Assembly (NCBI GenBank): GCA_949592205.1
Contig: CATIUR010000004.1
Coordinates: forward strand, 9,861,001 to 9,925,000
Direction of reading: 5' to 3'
Length of the DNA: 64,000 bases
Source: Helichrysum umbraculigerum
Lineage: Eukaryota > Streptophyta > Magnoliopsida > Asterales > Asteraceae
In this document: one piece after another, positions 35,400 through 48,053 of the stretch
Numbering within the stretch: position 1 is the stretch's first letter
Layout of the letters: every line of letters begins with the position of its first letter
Translations under genes and position numbers: made by a program
The notes under the pieces: model-generated
The model's database searches: none
The model's input: the letters and a program-made list of their open reading frames with translations, nothing else
What the model was told of the DNA's origin: nothing

Positions 35400-38300
35400 A
35401 TGCGCTCACTCAAATCTCTACTAAACAAAAACCTGTACGGACAAGCTCTAAAAATCTCAACTTTTTATCACAACTCTAAACTCACCAACACAATCTACTC
35501 ACAGTTCATCAAATCAAACACTCTTCTTAACCCTTTCCAATCCGCTTCACTAATCACACAATTCTCACGCTCCGGCGAGCTCTCACGCGCCACCTACCTC
35601 CTCCGCCACACTGAAAACCCCGATATCGTTGTATTTAACGCCTTACTGTCGTGTTACGCACGGTCTGACGAACCGAATCGAGGTTTCGAGCTTTTTAATC
35701 GGTTGAGACGAATAGGACTAGAACCTGATGAGGTTTCCTTTAGTAATTTGATCAAGTGTTGTGATGATTTGAATCAGATAAAGGTTGTTCATTTAGGGTT
35801 TTTGAAACTTGGCTTTGCGAAAAATGTGTTTTTGGTTAGTGGGTTGATCGAGAATTATTTTAAGTATGAGTGTGTGGATTTGGGTGAGAGGTGTTTTGAG
35901 GAGTGTGATTGTTTTGATGGTGTGATTTGGAGTGTAATGATCAATGGTTATGTTAAAAATGGGGAGTTCGATAAAGGGAGAGACTGTTTTATGAAAATGA
36001 AGGATCTGGGGTTCGAATTTAACGAGTTCAGTTTGAGTAGTGTGGTTGGTGCTGTGTTTGATACCGATGAAGGTGAACAGATTCATGGGTTATGTGTTAA
36101 GAGAGGGTACTTATGTGGGTGTTCTATGTATTTGAACAACGCGATCATGGTTATGTATGGTAGATGTGGGTCTAAAAGTAATGCAGTGAAGGTGTTTGAT
36201 GAAATGCCTGAACGAGATGTTGTGTCATGGACTGGGCGGATTGCTGTGGCTTTTGACTGTGCTGAAGCTTTTGAGATGTTTAAATGTTTTATTTCGAAAG
36301 ATTATGAGATAAATGAGTATACTTTAATAAATGTCTCGTCTCATGTTGAAGGTGTTGAGATGGTGGAAATGGGGAAGCAGGTTCATACGATCATATCGAA
36401 GTCTGGATATATGGTTGTTATTTCTGTTTGTAACGTGCTGATTTCCATGTATGCGAAGAGTGGCCAGATGCATGATGCTAGGCAAGTTTTTGATGAAATG
36501 GTTCTTCGAGATTTCGTGTCTTGGAATTCACTGATTAGTGGTTATTCTCAGAATCATCTTTATAACCAAGCTGTCGAGTTGTTTTCAGTATTGCGAAATT
36601 CTTTGATACAACCGAATGAATATACCTTTGCTAGCATTCTTGAAGTGTTATCAAACATGAAGTCTCTAAAGAAGGCAATGCAAATCCATACACTTATACT
36701 TAAGCTTGGATTTCTATATTCCGATGCAATTCTTTGTCGTCTGATTACAACTTATGGGAAATGCAATGGAATTGATGAATCAGAAAGCCTGTTCACTGAT
36801 ATTGATAAAGTAGATGTGGTACACGTAAATGCAATGGCAGGAGCCTATGATCACTGTGGATGTTATACTGATGTCCAAAATTTGTTTCATAAAAGATGGA
36901 ACTCATCTCTAGACGTTGACATCATAACTTTTAATGTAGTTCTTAAATCATGTGGTGCATTATCAGATATTCATCAAGGGAAATCTGTTCATTCGTTGGC
37001 TATTAAAACCGCAATTAGTGTAGATAAGTTTATAGAAAGTGCTATTATAAATGTTTACTGTAAATGTGGTAGCATAGAGGATGCAGAAAAAGTTTTTTTC
37101 AATGCGACAAATGTCTGCAATTTAGTTGCTTGGAATGCAATGATTATGGGATACGCCCAGTTTGGTTGGTATGATAAAACTTATGATTTATTTACCAAAA
37201 TACCCAAATGTGGAATGATACCCGATGAGATAACTTATCTTGGCATTTTGAGTTCATGTTTCTAGGGGTGTTAAAAATATCCGTATCCGAATCCGTTACC
37301 CGAAAATCCGATCCGAATTTATCCGAAAAATCGGATATCCGAAAATTCGGATACCCGAATTTCGGATATCCGATTTTTCGGATTCGGATTCGGATACCGA
37401 TTTCCAGAAAATTCGGATACTTCGGATACCCGAAATCCGAAAGTTGAATTTATGTTTTTATTCTTAAATGAATATAAATAAATTTGACAGATCTGTTTTA
37501 ACCCTAAAAATACCACTTTCCTTTCCAAGTCTCTCGTATCTTATTTTCCTCCACCTACAACTCAAGATTCAAGAACCCCCAAACTCTAAATATCGTTTGT
37601 TAACATCAATAAATCAATAACTCATTTGCAATTGATCACTCGATTGCAACCTCTGTCTCACCGCCGCCGATTGCAACCTCTATGTCGGACATGTTGTAGT
37701 TGTAAATCATTTACAGAAGTGTGTATGTATATGTTTATACATAGATATATAAGGAGGTGTATGTATAGATTGTATAGATATACAAGAATCTTTACAAGAT
37801 TATGACCTGTGGCCTGTGGGTGGCTTTTGATTTGTGCTTTTGGGTTATGTTTACCAAACATAGCACAACAACCACAAACTTGAGGTGATGGTGGGGTCAA
37901 TAGTGGATTCAACTTCAAACAGATTAGTATGGTTTTGGTATCTTTGTTCCTCTGTTTTCTCCCTTTCTTCATCTTTGGTGCCTCCATCTTTAATCTTCAA
38001 TTTTGTATGTAAATTTTTTGTAATCGATTGTGGTTTGTGAGGGAGATTTGAGATGGTGATTTAAAATATTTATTATGACTTTATAAGTGGGTTTTCCAGA
38101 TTGATGTTGAAGGGTTGAATATGTACAGAATTTCGGATAATCGGATATCCGAAAATTCGGATATCCGAATTTCGGATATCCGAAATTTCGGATTCGGATT
38201 TCGGATAGCAAAATCAGGTATCCGAAATTTCGGATATCCGAAAATCGGATTATCCGACTTTGAACAGGCCTACATGTTCCCATAGAGGATTAGTAAATGA

Positions 38301-38799
38301 AGCACGTTATCATTTAAATTCTATGTTTGATCTCCATGGAGTCGTCCGTGTTTAGAACATTATGCGTGTGTGGTTGATGTTCTTGGTAAAGTTGGAAAAT
38401 TTGATGATGCTAAGAAAATGATTGATGTCATGCCCATGTTTCCTGATTCTCGGATTTGGCAGATTCTTTTATCTGCTTGCAATATCTATGGAAACGTTGA
38501 TATTGGAACGGTTGCTGCTAAAGAACTTGCTCGTTTACAACCTGAAAACGAGTCTAGTTTCGTTCTTTTATCCGAATCTTTACGCTTCTGCGGGCATGTG
38601 GAGTGATGTAAGACATGTGAGAAAGGAAATGAAAGATAAAGACGTTTCTAAGGAAGCTGGTTGTAGTTGGATTCAAGTTAAAGGATCGGTGCATTACTTT
38701 TTTGCTGATGATACATCACATATGGAACTGCATACACTGATCAACCAAATGCTACAACTTCCAAAGAAGCAAGAAAACAATATTATGATTTTAAGCTGA
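35400..38799 (+). pseudogene. PLS-class PPR protein gene broken by a hAT-type insertion and two frameshifts
   Basis: An intronless gene. The N-terminus (MRSLKSLLNKNLYGQALK) looks like an organelle transit peptide. Residues 50-620 are tandem PPR motifs with typical ends (VFDEMPERDVVSWTG, VFDEMVLRDFVSWNSLISGY, WNAMIMGYAQFG). At 37262 a 1-kb transposon interrupts the frame. Beyond it the protein resumes (HRGLVNEARYHLNSMF, ACVVDVLGKVGKF) and ends in an E-type tail (GCSWIQVKGSVHYFF) with TGA at 38797-38799. One C is missing near 38347 and one base is extra near 38573. There is no DYW domain. Such proteins bind organellar RNA, often for C-to-U editing; this copy cannot encode a full protein. It starts only about 60 bp after the Helitron 3' end, so its promoter region may have been displaced. 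Confidence 0.9.
37263..38272. mobile_element. hAT-type element inserted in the PPR gene
   Basis: 1,010 bp. The ends are TAGGGGTGTTAAAA and, reversed at the right, TAGGCCTGTTCAAA. The 8-bp duplication is CATGTTTC (37255-37262) and CATGTTCC (38273-38280), one mismatch. Both ends carry subterminal arrays of GGATATCCGAAA units in alternating orientation (about 37275-37440 and 38125-38265). The middle is unique and non-coding. It is the same architecture as the 31597 element but with a different repeat unit. Confidence 0.85.
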
Positions 38800-38942
38800 A
38801 AATGCAAGAAAATAGTCATGTGAGATTTATGCAGGTCGGTAAACAGTTCAAGGACAAATTTTGTAATGTACTATCTTTGCAAATGGAGTTCTTATTATGT
38901 GCATTCAGTTACAAAACTTCCAACTGATATTACAAAGAAATT

Positions 38943-38946
<4 letters not shown>

Positions 38947-39022
<76 letters not shown>
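38947..39022. repeat. (TA)n microsatellite
   Basis: About 76 bp of alternating TA, just after the PPR pseudogene and 30 bp from the small gene at 39054. Confidence 0.95.
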
Positions 39023-39024
<2 letters not shown>

Positions 39025-39053
39025 TACATCTCAATAAGTATAAGCTATGGTCT

Positions 39054-39212
39054 CTAGTAGGTTCTCTGATGGGAAATGTTATGATGCAAAGAAGCTCGAG
39101 AGAAGACAGAAACTACAGAATGAAAAGCGGTTGCTGCTATCTTTGATTTTATCTGCCCCCTTACAGGTATCACTCTTCTGCTTGTAAAGTTATCTCTGAA
39201 TATTTTCTCCAT
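39054..39212 (-). CDS. small protein of an unnamed three-member family, copy a
   Basis: 52 codons plus stop: MEKIFRDNFTSRRVIPVRGQ continuing IKSKIAATAFHSVVSVFSRA and ending HHNISHQRTY. I do not recognise the product by name. It aligns along its length with the proteins at 41027-41167 and 47762-47953; the shared core is RRxIPxRGQIxxxIAxxAxHSxxxVFS. It is basic, with an amphipathic middle part and no Cys. There is no clear cleavable signal; the IAATAFHSVVSVFS part is hydrophobic but short. A TATA box (CTATATAAATAG on the minus strand, 39301-39312) lies about 90 bp upstream and a conserved box about 90 bp beyond that. Conservation of the frame in three diverged copies argues it is a real gene. 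Confidence 0.72.
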   Translation of the reverse strand: MEKIFRDNFTSRRVIPVRGQIKSKIAATAFHSVVSVFSRASLHHNISHQRTY

Positions 39213-39300
39213 GTTTTTGATGTTTTCTTGATTTGTTTTGGTTCTCTGATGTGTAGTACTTGGTGTGTGAGTCAGATGTTATGTTTGTTAACAAATTGAG

Positions 39301-39417
39301 CTATTTATATAGAAAATGCACTAACTATGGAGTACTATACTAGCAGCAGGAAAGAAACTTCTGGTTAGTATTTTATTTTCTTTAGTGGTGAGGAGTTGAG
39401 GGACAATGCCAGCAAAT
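39301..39417 (-). promoter_or_regulatory. promoter of small gene a: TATA box and conserved upstream box
   Basis: TATA box CTATATAAATAG (39301-39312, minus strand). Box ATTTGCTGGCATTGTC (39402-39417, minus strand) is identical over 16 bp to the one before gene c, and differs slightly from that before gene b. The spacing of box to TATA is about 90 bp in all three. Confidence 0.7.
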
Positions 39418-39419
39418 TG

Positions 39420-41026
39420 GTGGCTGTATAAAGATTCCATTTCTACCTTACATTAAGACCCACTGAATCTATAATTGATTTGGTTTGTTAGTTTTATTAA
39501 AACAAAAGGTTTAGCTCACTGATTAGCAAAGTCACTAGCATAAACCATAGAATACAATAGGCTTAAGATAATGGTGATGATGTGTCAATATTGACAGCTA
39601 ATAATGTCTGATAAATAAGCAATTAGCAGTGGATTAAGGAGACATCCTTTTTATGAATTGACTCTGTTTGTTCATTTTTTGGGGAGAGGTTAATATGATC
39701 ATTGTGACATCTGTCATGATGTTTGTTATTGTTACGATTCATTGGATCTTGTTTCAATTATTTTTAGAAGAACAGTTTACACGTTTTAGAAATTGAAAAA
39801 GGAGAGAAAAAGTTGAAGTTGGTAAATAATGCTCATATCTCTAGTACCATGTTGGGAACATGATTTATGCCCCAAGGTTAGATACACTTTATGCTGAAAT
39901 TGTGCATATGGGTTGGTGACTATGAATATAAATATACAACAACAACGACCCTACCCAATCCCGCCGAAGGCGGGGACTATGAAAATAAATATAATTAAGT
40001 TAAAGTGTAAGTTACATAAATCGTCTCTCTCTGTGGTTTCTATAGTTGAAAAAGTAAGGAGATAAAAAAAATGTAGTAAAGTTTTTGAGTTAGTTAGAAA
40101 TTAATATAGACTGTGATATTTTAACTTTTCTTGCAAGTTCCTGGCTTCAAAGAAAATGAACTTTTTTCGTTAATATGTTACTGATACATTATCACCTGAA
40201 TTATGTTTAATTAGGTCATACGTGATTTGGTCATTATGGCAAGGAACCATATTGTATTTTATAGCCGAATCTTTCCATGTTTAGGAGAATGACTTGAATT
40301 TCTTTCCGATTCTTCTTTTTTCTTACTTTGCAACGGAATTTTTATACCTGTCTTTTCGTTTCGTTCCAAATCACTCACATTTTCTTAGTAAAAAAAAAAA
40401 AGATCAATAGCACACTTCGATTTTGTGGATTGAATAAGTCTTATTGATAACTTACAAAACACATGCCTGAAATGTATGAAAGTGTTTGGTAAACGTACTT
40501 GTTAAGACCTTTAAATCAAGTCCGTTAAGTGAAGGGTAAATTGGTACACGTTGTTTAGTATCCTTCTTTTATTATTAACAATGAATTAATTAATTACAGT
40601 ATAAATCTAAAAGCCATCTTCATCATCAATATCCACCTGCACCCGCCTAGAAAATTTTCTTAAAACTTGTTCATTTTCAGTTTTTCACATTTATATTCTT
40701 AGTAACTTATGATAAAGTCTTCTATTCTGGTAAAAGTTATAGTAAGTTCTACAGCAGTGTGTTCATTTGTATATTCATGAATATTTAATATTAAAGCCAA
40801 TTGTTTATGTGCTATCTTTTAATCATTTACTTTTAAATATGAATAATTTTAATAACAGAACCACTTTGGCACTATCAAGCTATTAAGACAAACAATTAAA
40901 CATACAATATCATGAACATACATTAGTTAATTCCAGGCAAAAATTACAATACAAGCCAATGTCAACTTAATGTACATTGTGCATGTCTAACATACACTTT
41001 TATGAATTACATTCATCTATATTGTT
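39420..41026. other. intergenic stretch between small genes a and b
   Basis: AT-rich, with no coding exon seen. Text near 39840-39880 (TACCATGTTGGGAACATGAT) recurs in altered form near 42910 (GTGCCATGTTGGAACATGTT), which suggests that the segment duplication behind the small genes includes their flanks. Confidence 0.4.
39937..39971 (-). mobile_element. 35-bp retroposon scrap (SINE/LINE tail) with long target duplication
   Basis: A 35-bp insert (read on the minus strand it ends GGGTAGGGTCGTTGTTG) sits between two 19-bp copies of GACTATGAATATAAATATA (39918-39936, and 39972-39990 with one mismatch). The long duplication and GTTGTTG tail fit a 5'-truncated SINE or RTE-type insertion. Confidence 0.6.
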
Positions 41027-41167
41027 CTATCTCCCAGTGAAATGGTGATGCGTGGTGGATCTTGAGAAAACAGAAACCATCGAATGAAACGCCATTGTTG
41101 CAATCTTCGACTTTATCAGCCCCCTTATCGGTATGACTCTTTTGCTGTCTCTGTAACTGTTTTCCAT
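41027..41167 (-). CDS. small protein of an unnamed three-member family, copy b
   Basis: 46 codons plus stop: MENSYRDSKRVIPIRGLIKS, then KIATMAFHSMVSVFSRSTTH and HHFTGR. Against copy a it lacks three residues before the core and keeps RVIPxRGxIKSKIAxxAFHSxVSVFSR and the following His cluster. Function unknown. The TATA box (CTATATAAA, minus strand, 41290-41298) and the conserved box (41392-41407) are placed as in the other copies. It is shorter than copy c by 17 residues at the C-terminus, so only the N-terminal core appears constrained. Confidence 0.68.
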   Translation of the reverse strand: MENSYRDSKRVIPIRGLIKSKIATMAFHSMVSVFSRSTTHHHFTGR

Positions 41168-41289
41168 GTTCAACATCTTTCACTTTAAAAGAAGATTTCT
41201 ACAACTGGTCACTTGATATATGAGTTACTTGGTTTGTGAGTCACTTGGTGTGTGTTTGTGTTTGTGATGTTATGCTATCTGCAAAGGGG

Positions 41290-41407
41290 TTTATATAGAC
41301 ATTCAACTTTGACTCAAGAGTCGAGACCCTTTAGGAATAAATTGATGGTTGATTTTTTATATTATTATATAACAATGGGATGTGTGGTATTTGCAATGCC
41401 AACAAAT
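41290..41407 (-). promoter_or_regulatory. promoter of small gene b: TATA box and conserved upstream box
   Basis: TATA box CTATATAAA (41290-41298, minus strand). The box reads ATTTGTTGGCATTGCA on the minus strand (41392-41407), the same element as at genes a and c with two or three changes. Confidence 0.65.
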
Positions 41408-42018
41408 TGTCTCCTATAAAAAATTCTTCTATCCAATGCATGGGACAAACAGAATCCGTATGTTTATTTTTTAACTAATTAAAGTATAAAGGGGTGTAAT
41501 TATCCCACAATAACTAGAAGTGTCATAATCGGCGGCTCTCAGTAGCCTGTCCGGTCAAAATAGGTAAATATTAATACAGTTTAGAATGGGTTTACGCCAA
41601 AATTAGTAACTCTTTTGCACATTTTTCTTTAACTATAATAATGTAAAAGCATTTGAATATACTTTGAGTGATTTTTCTTTTCATCTTTAGCTGGTTTTTC
41701 TTAGTTTGCCATATTGACCAATCAGATATACCATATAACGTTCATCGAATTTTATTCAAGTAAATGAGTTAAAATTATCGGCTTTATGCAAGACCAATAT
41801 TTGAGCATATATTCAAGTGATGTCTGGTATGGATATATGGTTTATCATGGTTTTTTGTATGACCAGTTGTTCATTATGATTTCAGTGAATTCTTTGCTGA
41901 CTTTGTAAGGGTCAAAGAGTGAAGTCTTTGGGTGTGAACACACTGGAAAGCTTTTGTGTGAACACATAATTAATTGTATTTGAATAAGTCAATTTGAATT
42001 AGATGAGGGAGCATCTGG

Positions 42019-42421
42019 AAATTGGATGGAATAAATGAAGAAGATTGCACTTGGTTTGATAATTCATTTTGATAGTTAGATGGTCTGATTGTATGGAGGT
42101 TTTACTCCCGATTCCACTGTACTTAAGGTCATGTCGGGTAGTAGTTATAGTGTCATGTGGGATGTTCCTTGTGTTTAGATCCACATGGGTCGTTACCAAA
42201 AACGAGATAGGGTGAAAACCGGTGGCTCGGCCCCTATTCCTCGGGGATTTTTTCCTGATAATTTTCAGGTTTTTTTCATCCATTTTAACGGCCTCACAGT
42301 TCGGATTTAAACTATAGGATCATAGGAATTTGGGTTGTCTATTTGGTGATTGTATGTTCTAAATCTATCTAGCTCCTTGCTAGTAGATTGTTATATAATA
42401 TATTGCCTTTCAAAAAAAAAA
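42019..42421 (+). mobile_element. 5'-truncated LINE 3' end
   Basis: 403 bp ending in a short A run after TTGCCTTTC. The 18-bp duplication AGATGAGGGAGCATCTGG flanks it exactly (42001-42018 and 42422-42439). The long duplication plus poly(A) tail shows target-primed reverse transcription; the text resembles a LINE 3' UTR. No ORF remains. Confidence 0.78.
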
Positions 42422-42439
42422 AGATGAGGGAGCATCTGG

Positions 42440-43642
42440 TTGTCTGGTATTGTTCCCTCTGGTTTTCTAGGGAAGACCATTTTGCTTGAACAAGTCAATA
42501 TTGTCTCCATTATATACTACATTCCAAAATATATACAGCCTTGCTTTTTACATATTATAAGTTTCTTTTCTACCAACTTGGGATAAATCAATGGCCATTG
42601 ATACCTAGGAAGCATGGGCCTTAGCCCAATGCTATGATGTAAGTTCAAATCTTTTTAGCAATTTCACTTTTTCTTTTTGTTGGCATGATGAAAAGGAAAT
42701 ACTGGAACATGGTAAAACTTCATCAGCAAAGGGTGAAAAGTTTGAAAAGATGAATGGTTTACTTAAATTATTCTCATCTTTGACTGAAATTTTTTATTAA
42801 ATGATGACATTGGGAATGTCAAATTTACCCTGATCATAGATTAAAGGATAGTGATACAGCTTGCCTTCTAACTTGTACACATGTGTTATTATGGTACTGA
42901 AACTTTTCATGTGCCATGTTGGAACATGTTGATCTGTGCCTCATATATAGTTATAGTTAGTTAGTTGGTTAACTGTCATAGGAATAATTTTGCCTCTAGA
43001 AAGTGATATTTACACCACATTAACTAATGCATATACCAAAAATCATTATATAATGCATATGCATAGTTTTGATGTATGCATTAAAAGTATATGAAAGTTA
43101 TTTTTACCTCAAACTATGTGCCACAAACAATTCAAAACCAAAAGGTTGACATCATATGCTTAGAATTTTCAAAAGGTAAAATATTTGATTTTTTCAAAAT
43201 TAAAAACCAAAAGGAGATTTTTTTCTAGGATGGGAAGTGAAAGATACAATATGAATTTTGATTGATACAATAAAAGTGTGCATCAGTAACTTGTACTGTA
43301 TGAATTAACTATGCAATATTTTGTATGAATTAACTATGCAATATTTTGTTGTAAGAATCAAAATTTGTGTTGTATTTATCAATACCCTTCTGGAATGGAT
43401 GGGATTTGTGCTTTGGAATAAAATCTGCAAGGGGGTTTGTATAATTGCTAAAGCTCAAGGGAAAGAGCTTTATCAGTTTATTCGTTAATTAATTCATTAT
43501 GTACTTTACTTTTTATGATTGAAATTGGTCTCCTACTATTGACTAAAAGTGAATCCATAAGATGATTTGCATACTGATTAATAATTCACACAATGATATA
43601 AAATGCAAAATCATTCAATGGTTATGTATAGTACATAGTACA
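42440..43642. other. no recognisable gene
   Basis: AT-rich. A segment near 42591-42655 has a tRNA-like flavour (AATGGCCATTG, then GTAAGTTCAAATC) and loosely matches the tRNA-like segment in the HIPP intron, possibly an old SINE head. A 33-bp direct repeat around CTATGCAATATTTTGT lies near 43310-43348. Confidence 0.35.
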
Positions 43643-46003
43643 TTGTCGCGGCTTCTATCGGTCGGTCGGATTTGACTCCGGTCGTTGTTCCAACAGCAAC
43701 AGAAGCGGCGGACAGTGAGTTTTAAATTTATATGAGCTGGGGCTCAAACTATAAGTACTACCTACCTTGGGAGCAAGCAGTAAGTATAACTCGAGGTCGT
43801 TCTTAAATCGGAGCGAATTGAAATAAAGCGGGTCACCAAAGATTATGGTCGCAATTAGGATGGGGGTAGGTAGATAGATTTTGGAAGGTTTTGTTTTATA
43901 ATTATCCTAAATGCAGAAAAGTAAATAACGAGAAATGAAATTAGGGTTTAAGCAGACAGGTAGAGATGTGATTGCTGAAACTTGGATAATTAGGGTTTCG
44001 GGATGATGTTCATTATAAAATTGATTGGAGATTTACCAGATAAAGAGTAGACATACTTTTGGTGTAAACACTAGGACCCTACATTCAGGTGGAACCCTAA
44101 AAACATATGTCACTGGAATCCTAGGTTATCATGATTCTGATCAGATCAGGCTGTTTTCAAACCCTCCTGAGCCTTTGCTTAACTAAGACAAAGGCACCCT
44201 AAATGTTCTAGGGATCAGGCATAAGGCAACAGACCGCAATTGTATTTACTGACCTTTCTTAACACCTAATCGTCTATTTACCTTTATTATAGCAAATACT
44301 GATTGTATCCTGTGTATGTTAAACTATTGGTGTGATTAGGGTTTTGCATGTCTAGGTATATGATTGACACTACCCTGTATTGTTTCTATTGAAACACCTA
44401 CTTAACCATCGTAAATATAGACCCTCCTTTACAGTCAGGCGTTCATCCCTAGAAATAATCACGGTGTACAGGGCAATTAGGCATTTCCACAGTATTCCAA
44501 ACCCTAGATGTACTGACGGTTTACTGGGCATTTAAGCATTTCCACAGTGTTCCAGATCTTAGGTGTACTAACGGTGTACAGTGCAACAAGCATTTCCACA
44601 GCTTTGATTCCTAGACCACAGTTCTAGAAGGATCACTTCTAGGTAATTCACGATGAAACAATCCATGGCATTTCCTTAGCTTCCACGTATTTGTACTCCA
44701 CACGAGGTGTTTCCAACGCTATACGAAGTACCGTGCCTTTTAAAGGAAAGTTCATAGTTTCATACTATAACTGGAGATAACTGTATATTCATAGTATTAG
44801 GGTTGATCAGATCCTATCCTAGGGCAACAGTCACGTGAAAGTCTGGAAAGGGTGATGAGAGACTAGATCTATATTCAGGATAAGCTTAACCAGATACACA
44901 GCATAACAATTTCCAATCGTATAAATGAAACATTAATTTAACATCATCCCTACTCCTAATATCTACATTTCAACAATCACAATATTAAACTACCTTATAA
45001 ACATGGCAATATGCAGAATACAAACTGAAATAACATAAAGCACAAGCATTATAACAGTAAGTAAAGTTTAGATATCACCGGGAATACAGCAGCGTAATAC
45101 TGAGGATTACAAATAGTCTGAAAAGCTCGTTACAACAAGATTACCAAGCTAAAACTTCCTCTAGACTCGAGCTGTAAGCTCAACCCTAACCTTTCTCCTC
45201 TAACTCCTAAGAGTAGTGCTAGAGAGAGAAAGTTAGAGAGAGAAAGTGAAAGAAAATGAGAGAAATGAAAATGAGAGAAATGTGAAAGTGTGTGAATGTG
45301 TTAAGGTGTGTAAAATGAGGAGGGGTGACCCCCTATTTATAGGCAAAACTCAAAAATCAGCCGTACAACTCGCGAAACAGCACGTACAAGCAAACGAAGC
45401 ATGATACGGGGGCAGGGGGCCGTATACGGCCTTGGTGTGGCCGTATACGGTGTGTAAGAGGCCGTATACAGTCTTAGGTAGGCCGTATACGGTTGCCAAG
45501 GCCGTATACGGTGTCCGTCTGATTTCGTTCGTTGCTTAAAACGCGTGTATCTCCTTCGTTATGCGTCCGTTTGACCTGATTCTTTCGCCCGTGTCTTCGT
45601 AATTCCGTTACGCTTCTAATGATGCCAACTTCACTAAAATTGGATGTGTATAGCTCAAGCATAGCCGAAATGACTTTATAGGGTCTGATACTGCTCAGTC
45701 TTCTCCGTTCTTTATCTGATTTGCATGATTCTTGATTTTCCCGTCTCGATTTTACCTGTTTAATCATATGATGAAGTTAGAATGTGATCTATATAAGGTA
45801 AATGAGGCCGGAGGATTTTGTGCACGTTTATTCGTCCTGATTTGCTTGTTATTTGGACGTTTTAGGTGATTTTTGCAGCAATGCCTATATTTAGACCACT
45901 TTAGTGAATTTTAGTAAATAATAATCATTTTGGAATGTTTTCACTAAAGATTCGTCCAAAAAGTGCGAAATATTGCCCTTAAAAACATGACTATTTGAGT
46001 CAC
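43643..46003 (-). mobile_element. probable solo LTR, minus orientation
   Basis: A 2.36-kb segment beginning TGTCGCGGC and ending GAGTCACA on the plus strand, so both ends fit TG...CA. On the minus strand a TATA box (CTATAAATAG, 45333-45342) is followed by a CT-rich leader. It is non-coding and compositionally unlike its flanks. I could not find a matching 5-bp duplication (flanks TACAT and TCATA), so the borders are uncertain. Confidence 0.45.
45418..45511. repeat. GGCCGTATACGGCC palindrome cluster
   Basis: Five copies of GGCCGTATACGG or close variants in 94 bp, spaced 15-23 bp. The first is a perfect 14-bp palindrome. They lie about 75 bp upstream of the minus-strand TATA box of the surrounding LTR-like element. 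Confidence 0.85.
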
Positions 46004-46318
46004 ATCATACCTCTTCCAATGCACATGGTGCAACAATCTTATTAACTTATTGAATGATCTTCCTATATGTCTATGGATTGACCATGATGATGTCAGTGAT
46101 GATGCTTAAATTTTTGGTACTTTTTACTATTCTGCAACTTGGTATATAAAAAGTGAGAGTGATGAGCACACACGTTTTCTCATAGAATTGAAGTTGGTAA
46201 AATAATGCCAACAAACTTGATAAAATGCTTTTGGACCAAACAATAAGGAAGTTGATGTTCGACCAATGGCTAGATCATAGATGCTCAATTAAAGACGGGT
46301 CAGAATTTCATGATATAG

Positions 46319-46345
46319 CCCGCGGATTCGCGGGTTATGATCTAG
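46319..46345 (+). mobile_element. Helitron 3' terminus
   Basis: Hairpin CCCGCG-GATT-CGCGGG (46319-46334) followed by TTATGAT and CTAG, then T: a classic Helitron end. The matching 5' TC end upstream was not found, so the length is unknown. Confidence 0.65.
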
Positions 46346-46384
46346 TAGTTAGTGATTATTTGAGTAATTGAGTATTAATTAATT

Positions 46385-47276
46385 GAGAAAATTACATAAT
46401 TCATCCTTATGGTTTGGTCTAAGTTTCACTATTAGTCCTTTAATTAATTTAATTACAAAGATCATCTTTTATTTTGAAACTTGTTACATAAATAGTCCTT
46501 TAAACTAACGATTGTTAACTCTTCGTTAAAAAGGACCACGTGTGATAATTTTTTTTATTCTTTTAAATTTTTTGAGTAAAATCTTAATTAAAAAATCTAA
46601 AATATGTATAAATACATTATTAGGTGCACAAAACTTTATTTTCGTTTCTCTCATTTTATTCATTATCAAATTCGGCCATACTCTCCAATAAAACATCAAA
46701 TTTTATATACTACCACTCAAATCCACCACTGGCTTTCACCACCCAAACATACATTTCCGCCTCAAAGATTACAAGTCACGTATTTGGTTCCCACTATTCA
46801 ACGTCATTTTACATTGAAGCTAGGGTCATTGATGTTTTTCGAGTAAGGATTAGTTGCAAAAGAGAAGAGACAATAGCCACCAAAGTTGTGACAAGATAAG
46901 ATAAATTGTTGATGAAGGGTCATTGGGTAGTGAAAGATGATTGTGGACTATAAAATTTGATGTATCAGTACATAAGAGAATCGAATTTGATGATGATTTT
47001 GCTAAGTGAAATGTGGAAATGACAATAATATTTGTGCACCTAATAACGTGTCTATGCATATTTTAGATTATATAATTTAAGTTTACTTAAAAAAATTAAA
47101 AGAACAAAATAAATATCACACGTGGTCCTTTTTAACGGAGAGTTAACAATCGTTAGTCTAAAGGACTATTGACGTAACAAATTTCAAAATAAAGGATGTT
47201 CTGTGTAATTAAATTAATTAAAGGACTCTCAGTGAAATTTAGATCAAACCATAAGGACGGTTTATGTAATTTTCTC
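46385..47276. mobile_element. Mutator-type MITE with ~260-bp inverted repeats
   Basis: 892 bp flanked by the 9-bp duplication TAATTAATT (46376-46384, 47277-47285). The ends (GAGAAAATTACATAA) pair over about 260 bp, up to a shared TTATTAGGTGCACAAA. A 9-bp duplication with long arms is typical of Mutator-like elements. The short unique centre has no transposase. From 47286 to 47761 no gene is seen. Confidence 0.85.
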
Positions 47277-47761
47277 TAATTAATTTGGACAAGAAAATGT
47301 TCTTATGATTAAGTTTTTATGTCATAAGAATGTTTGATATTGTGTATATAGCTTCTGTTACTAATATATTATTCCATTGTTTAAGATAAGTTAGCTTAGC
47401 ATTATTTATGTATTGATGATCAAAAGATTATCACTAGCTTAAGATGGATATACGTTTAAGTACAACTTCTAAGGCATTATGTACAACAATGTCTTGTCAC
47501 TTATACATGCATATGTTTGCATGTAATCAAGGGACTTTTTATGTTTTTGTTTGTATACATTTGTGTGAATTTTGGTGTCAAAGTAATATAGTTATAACAT
47601 AACTAATTTAGTTAACAAAACTGCTTGAAAAAGCTTTTAAATTCTTAAGTTATCAAAGCATAATGACATTCAATAAATGAGGCATGCAACACTTGGACTG
47701 GAATACAAATCTAGAAACTAAAATACATTATCAAAATGAATCTAATAATACATCAGTCTAA

Positions 47762-47953
47762 TTACTTATGTTCATCTTGATCTCTCGGATACGGTTTACC
47801 ACCAGAAAGATGGCGGTGCATGGCAGCTTGTGGCGGTTTTGAGAACACGAAAACGACTGAATGATAAGCTGTTGCTGCTATCCTTACCATGATCTGCCCT
47901 CTGATTGGTATCGGTCTTCTACTTGTTAAACTTGCTCTAAGTATTTTCTGCAT
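47762..47953 (-). CDS. small protein of an unnamed three-member family, copy c
   Basis: 63 codons plus stop: MQKILRASLTSRRPIPIRGQ, then IMVRIAATAYHSVVFVFSKP and PQAAMHRHLSGGKPYPRDQD, ending EHK. It has the longest C-terminus of the three, with a GGKPYPRDQDEHK tail not present in a or b. Function unknown; the N-terminal core is the family signature. The TATA box (CTATATATATAA on the minus strand, 48054-48065) lies about 100 bp upstream and the conserved box (48149-48164) beyond. Copies b and c lie 6.6 kb apart; transposons account for much of the gap. Confidence 0.75.
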   Translation of the reverse strand: MQKILRASLTSRRPIPIRGQIMVRIAATAYHSVVFVFSKPPQAAMHRHLSGGKPYPRDQDEHK

Positions 47954-48053
47954 TTTTAAAATCTTGAAATAAAATAATAAATATCCAATATATCTTGAAT
48001 CTAATGAAGAGGATAATTAGATATGAGTATGATGTTTTGCTACGTTTCTTGGG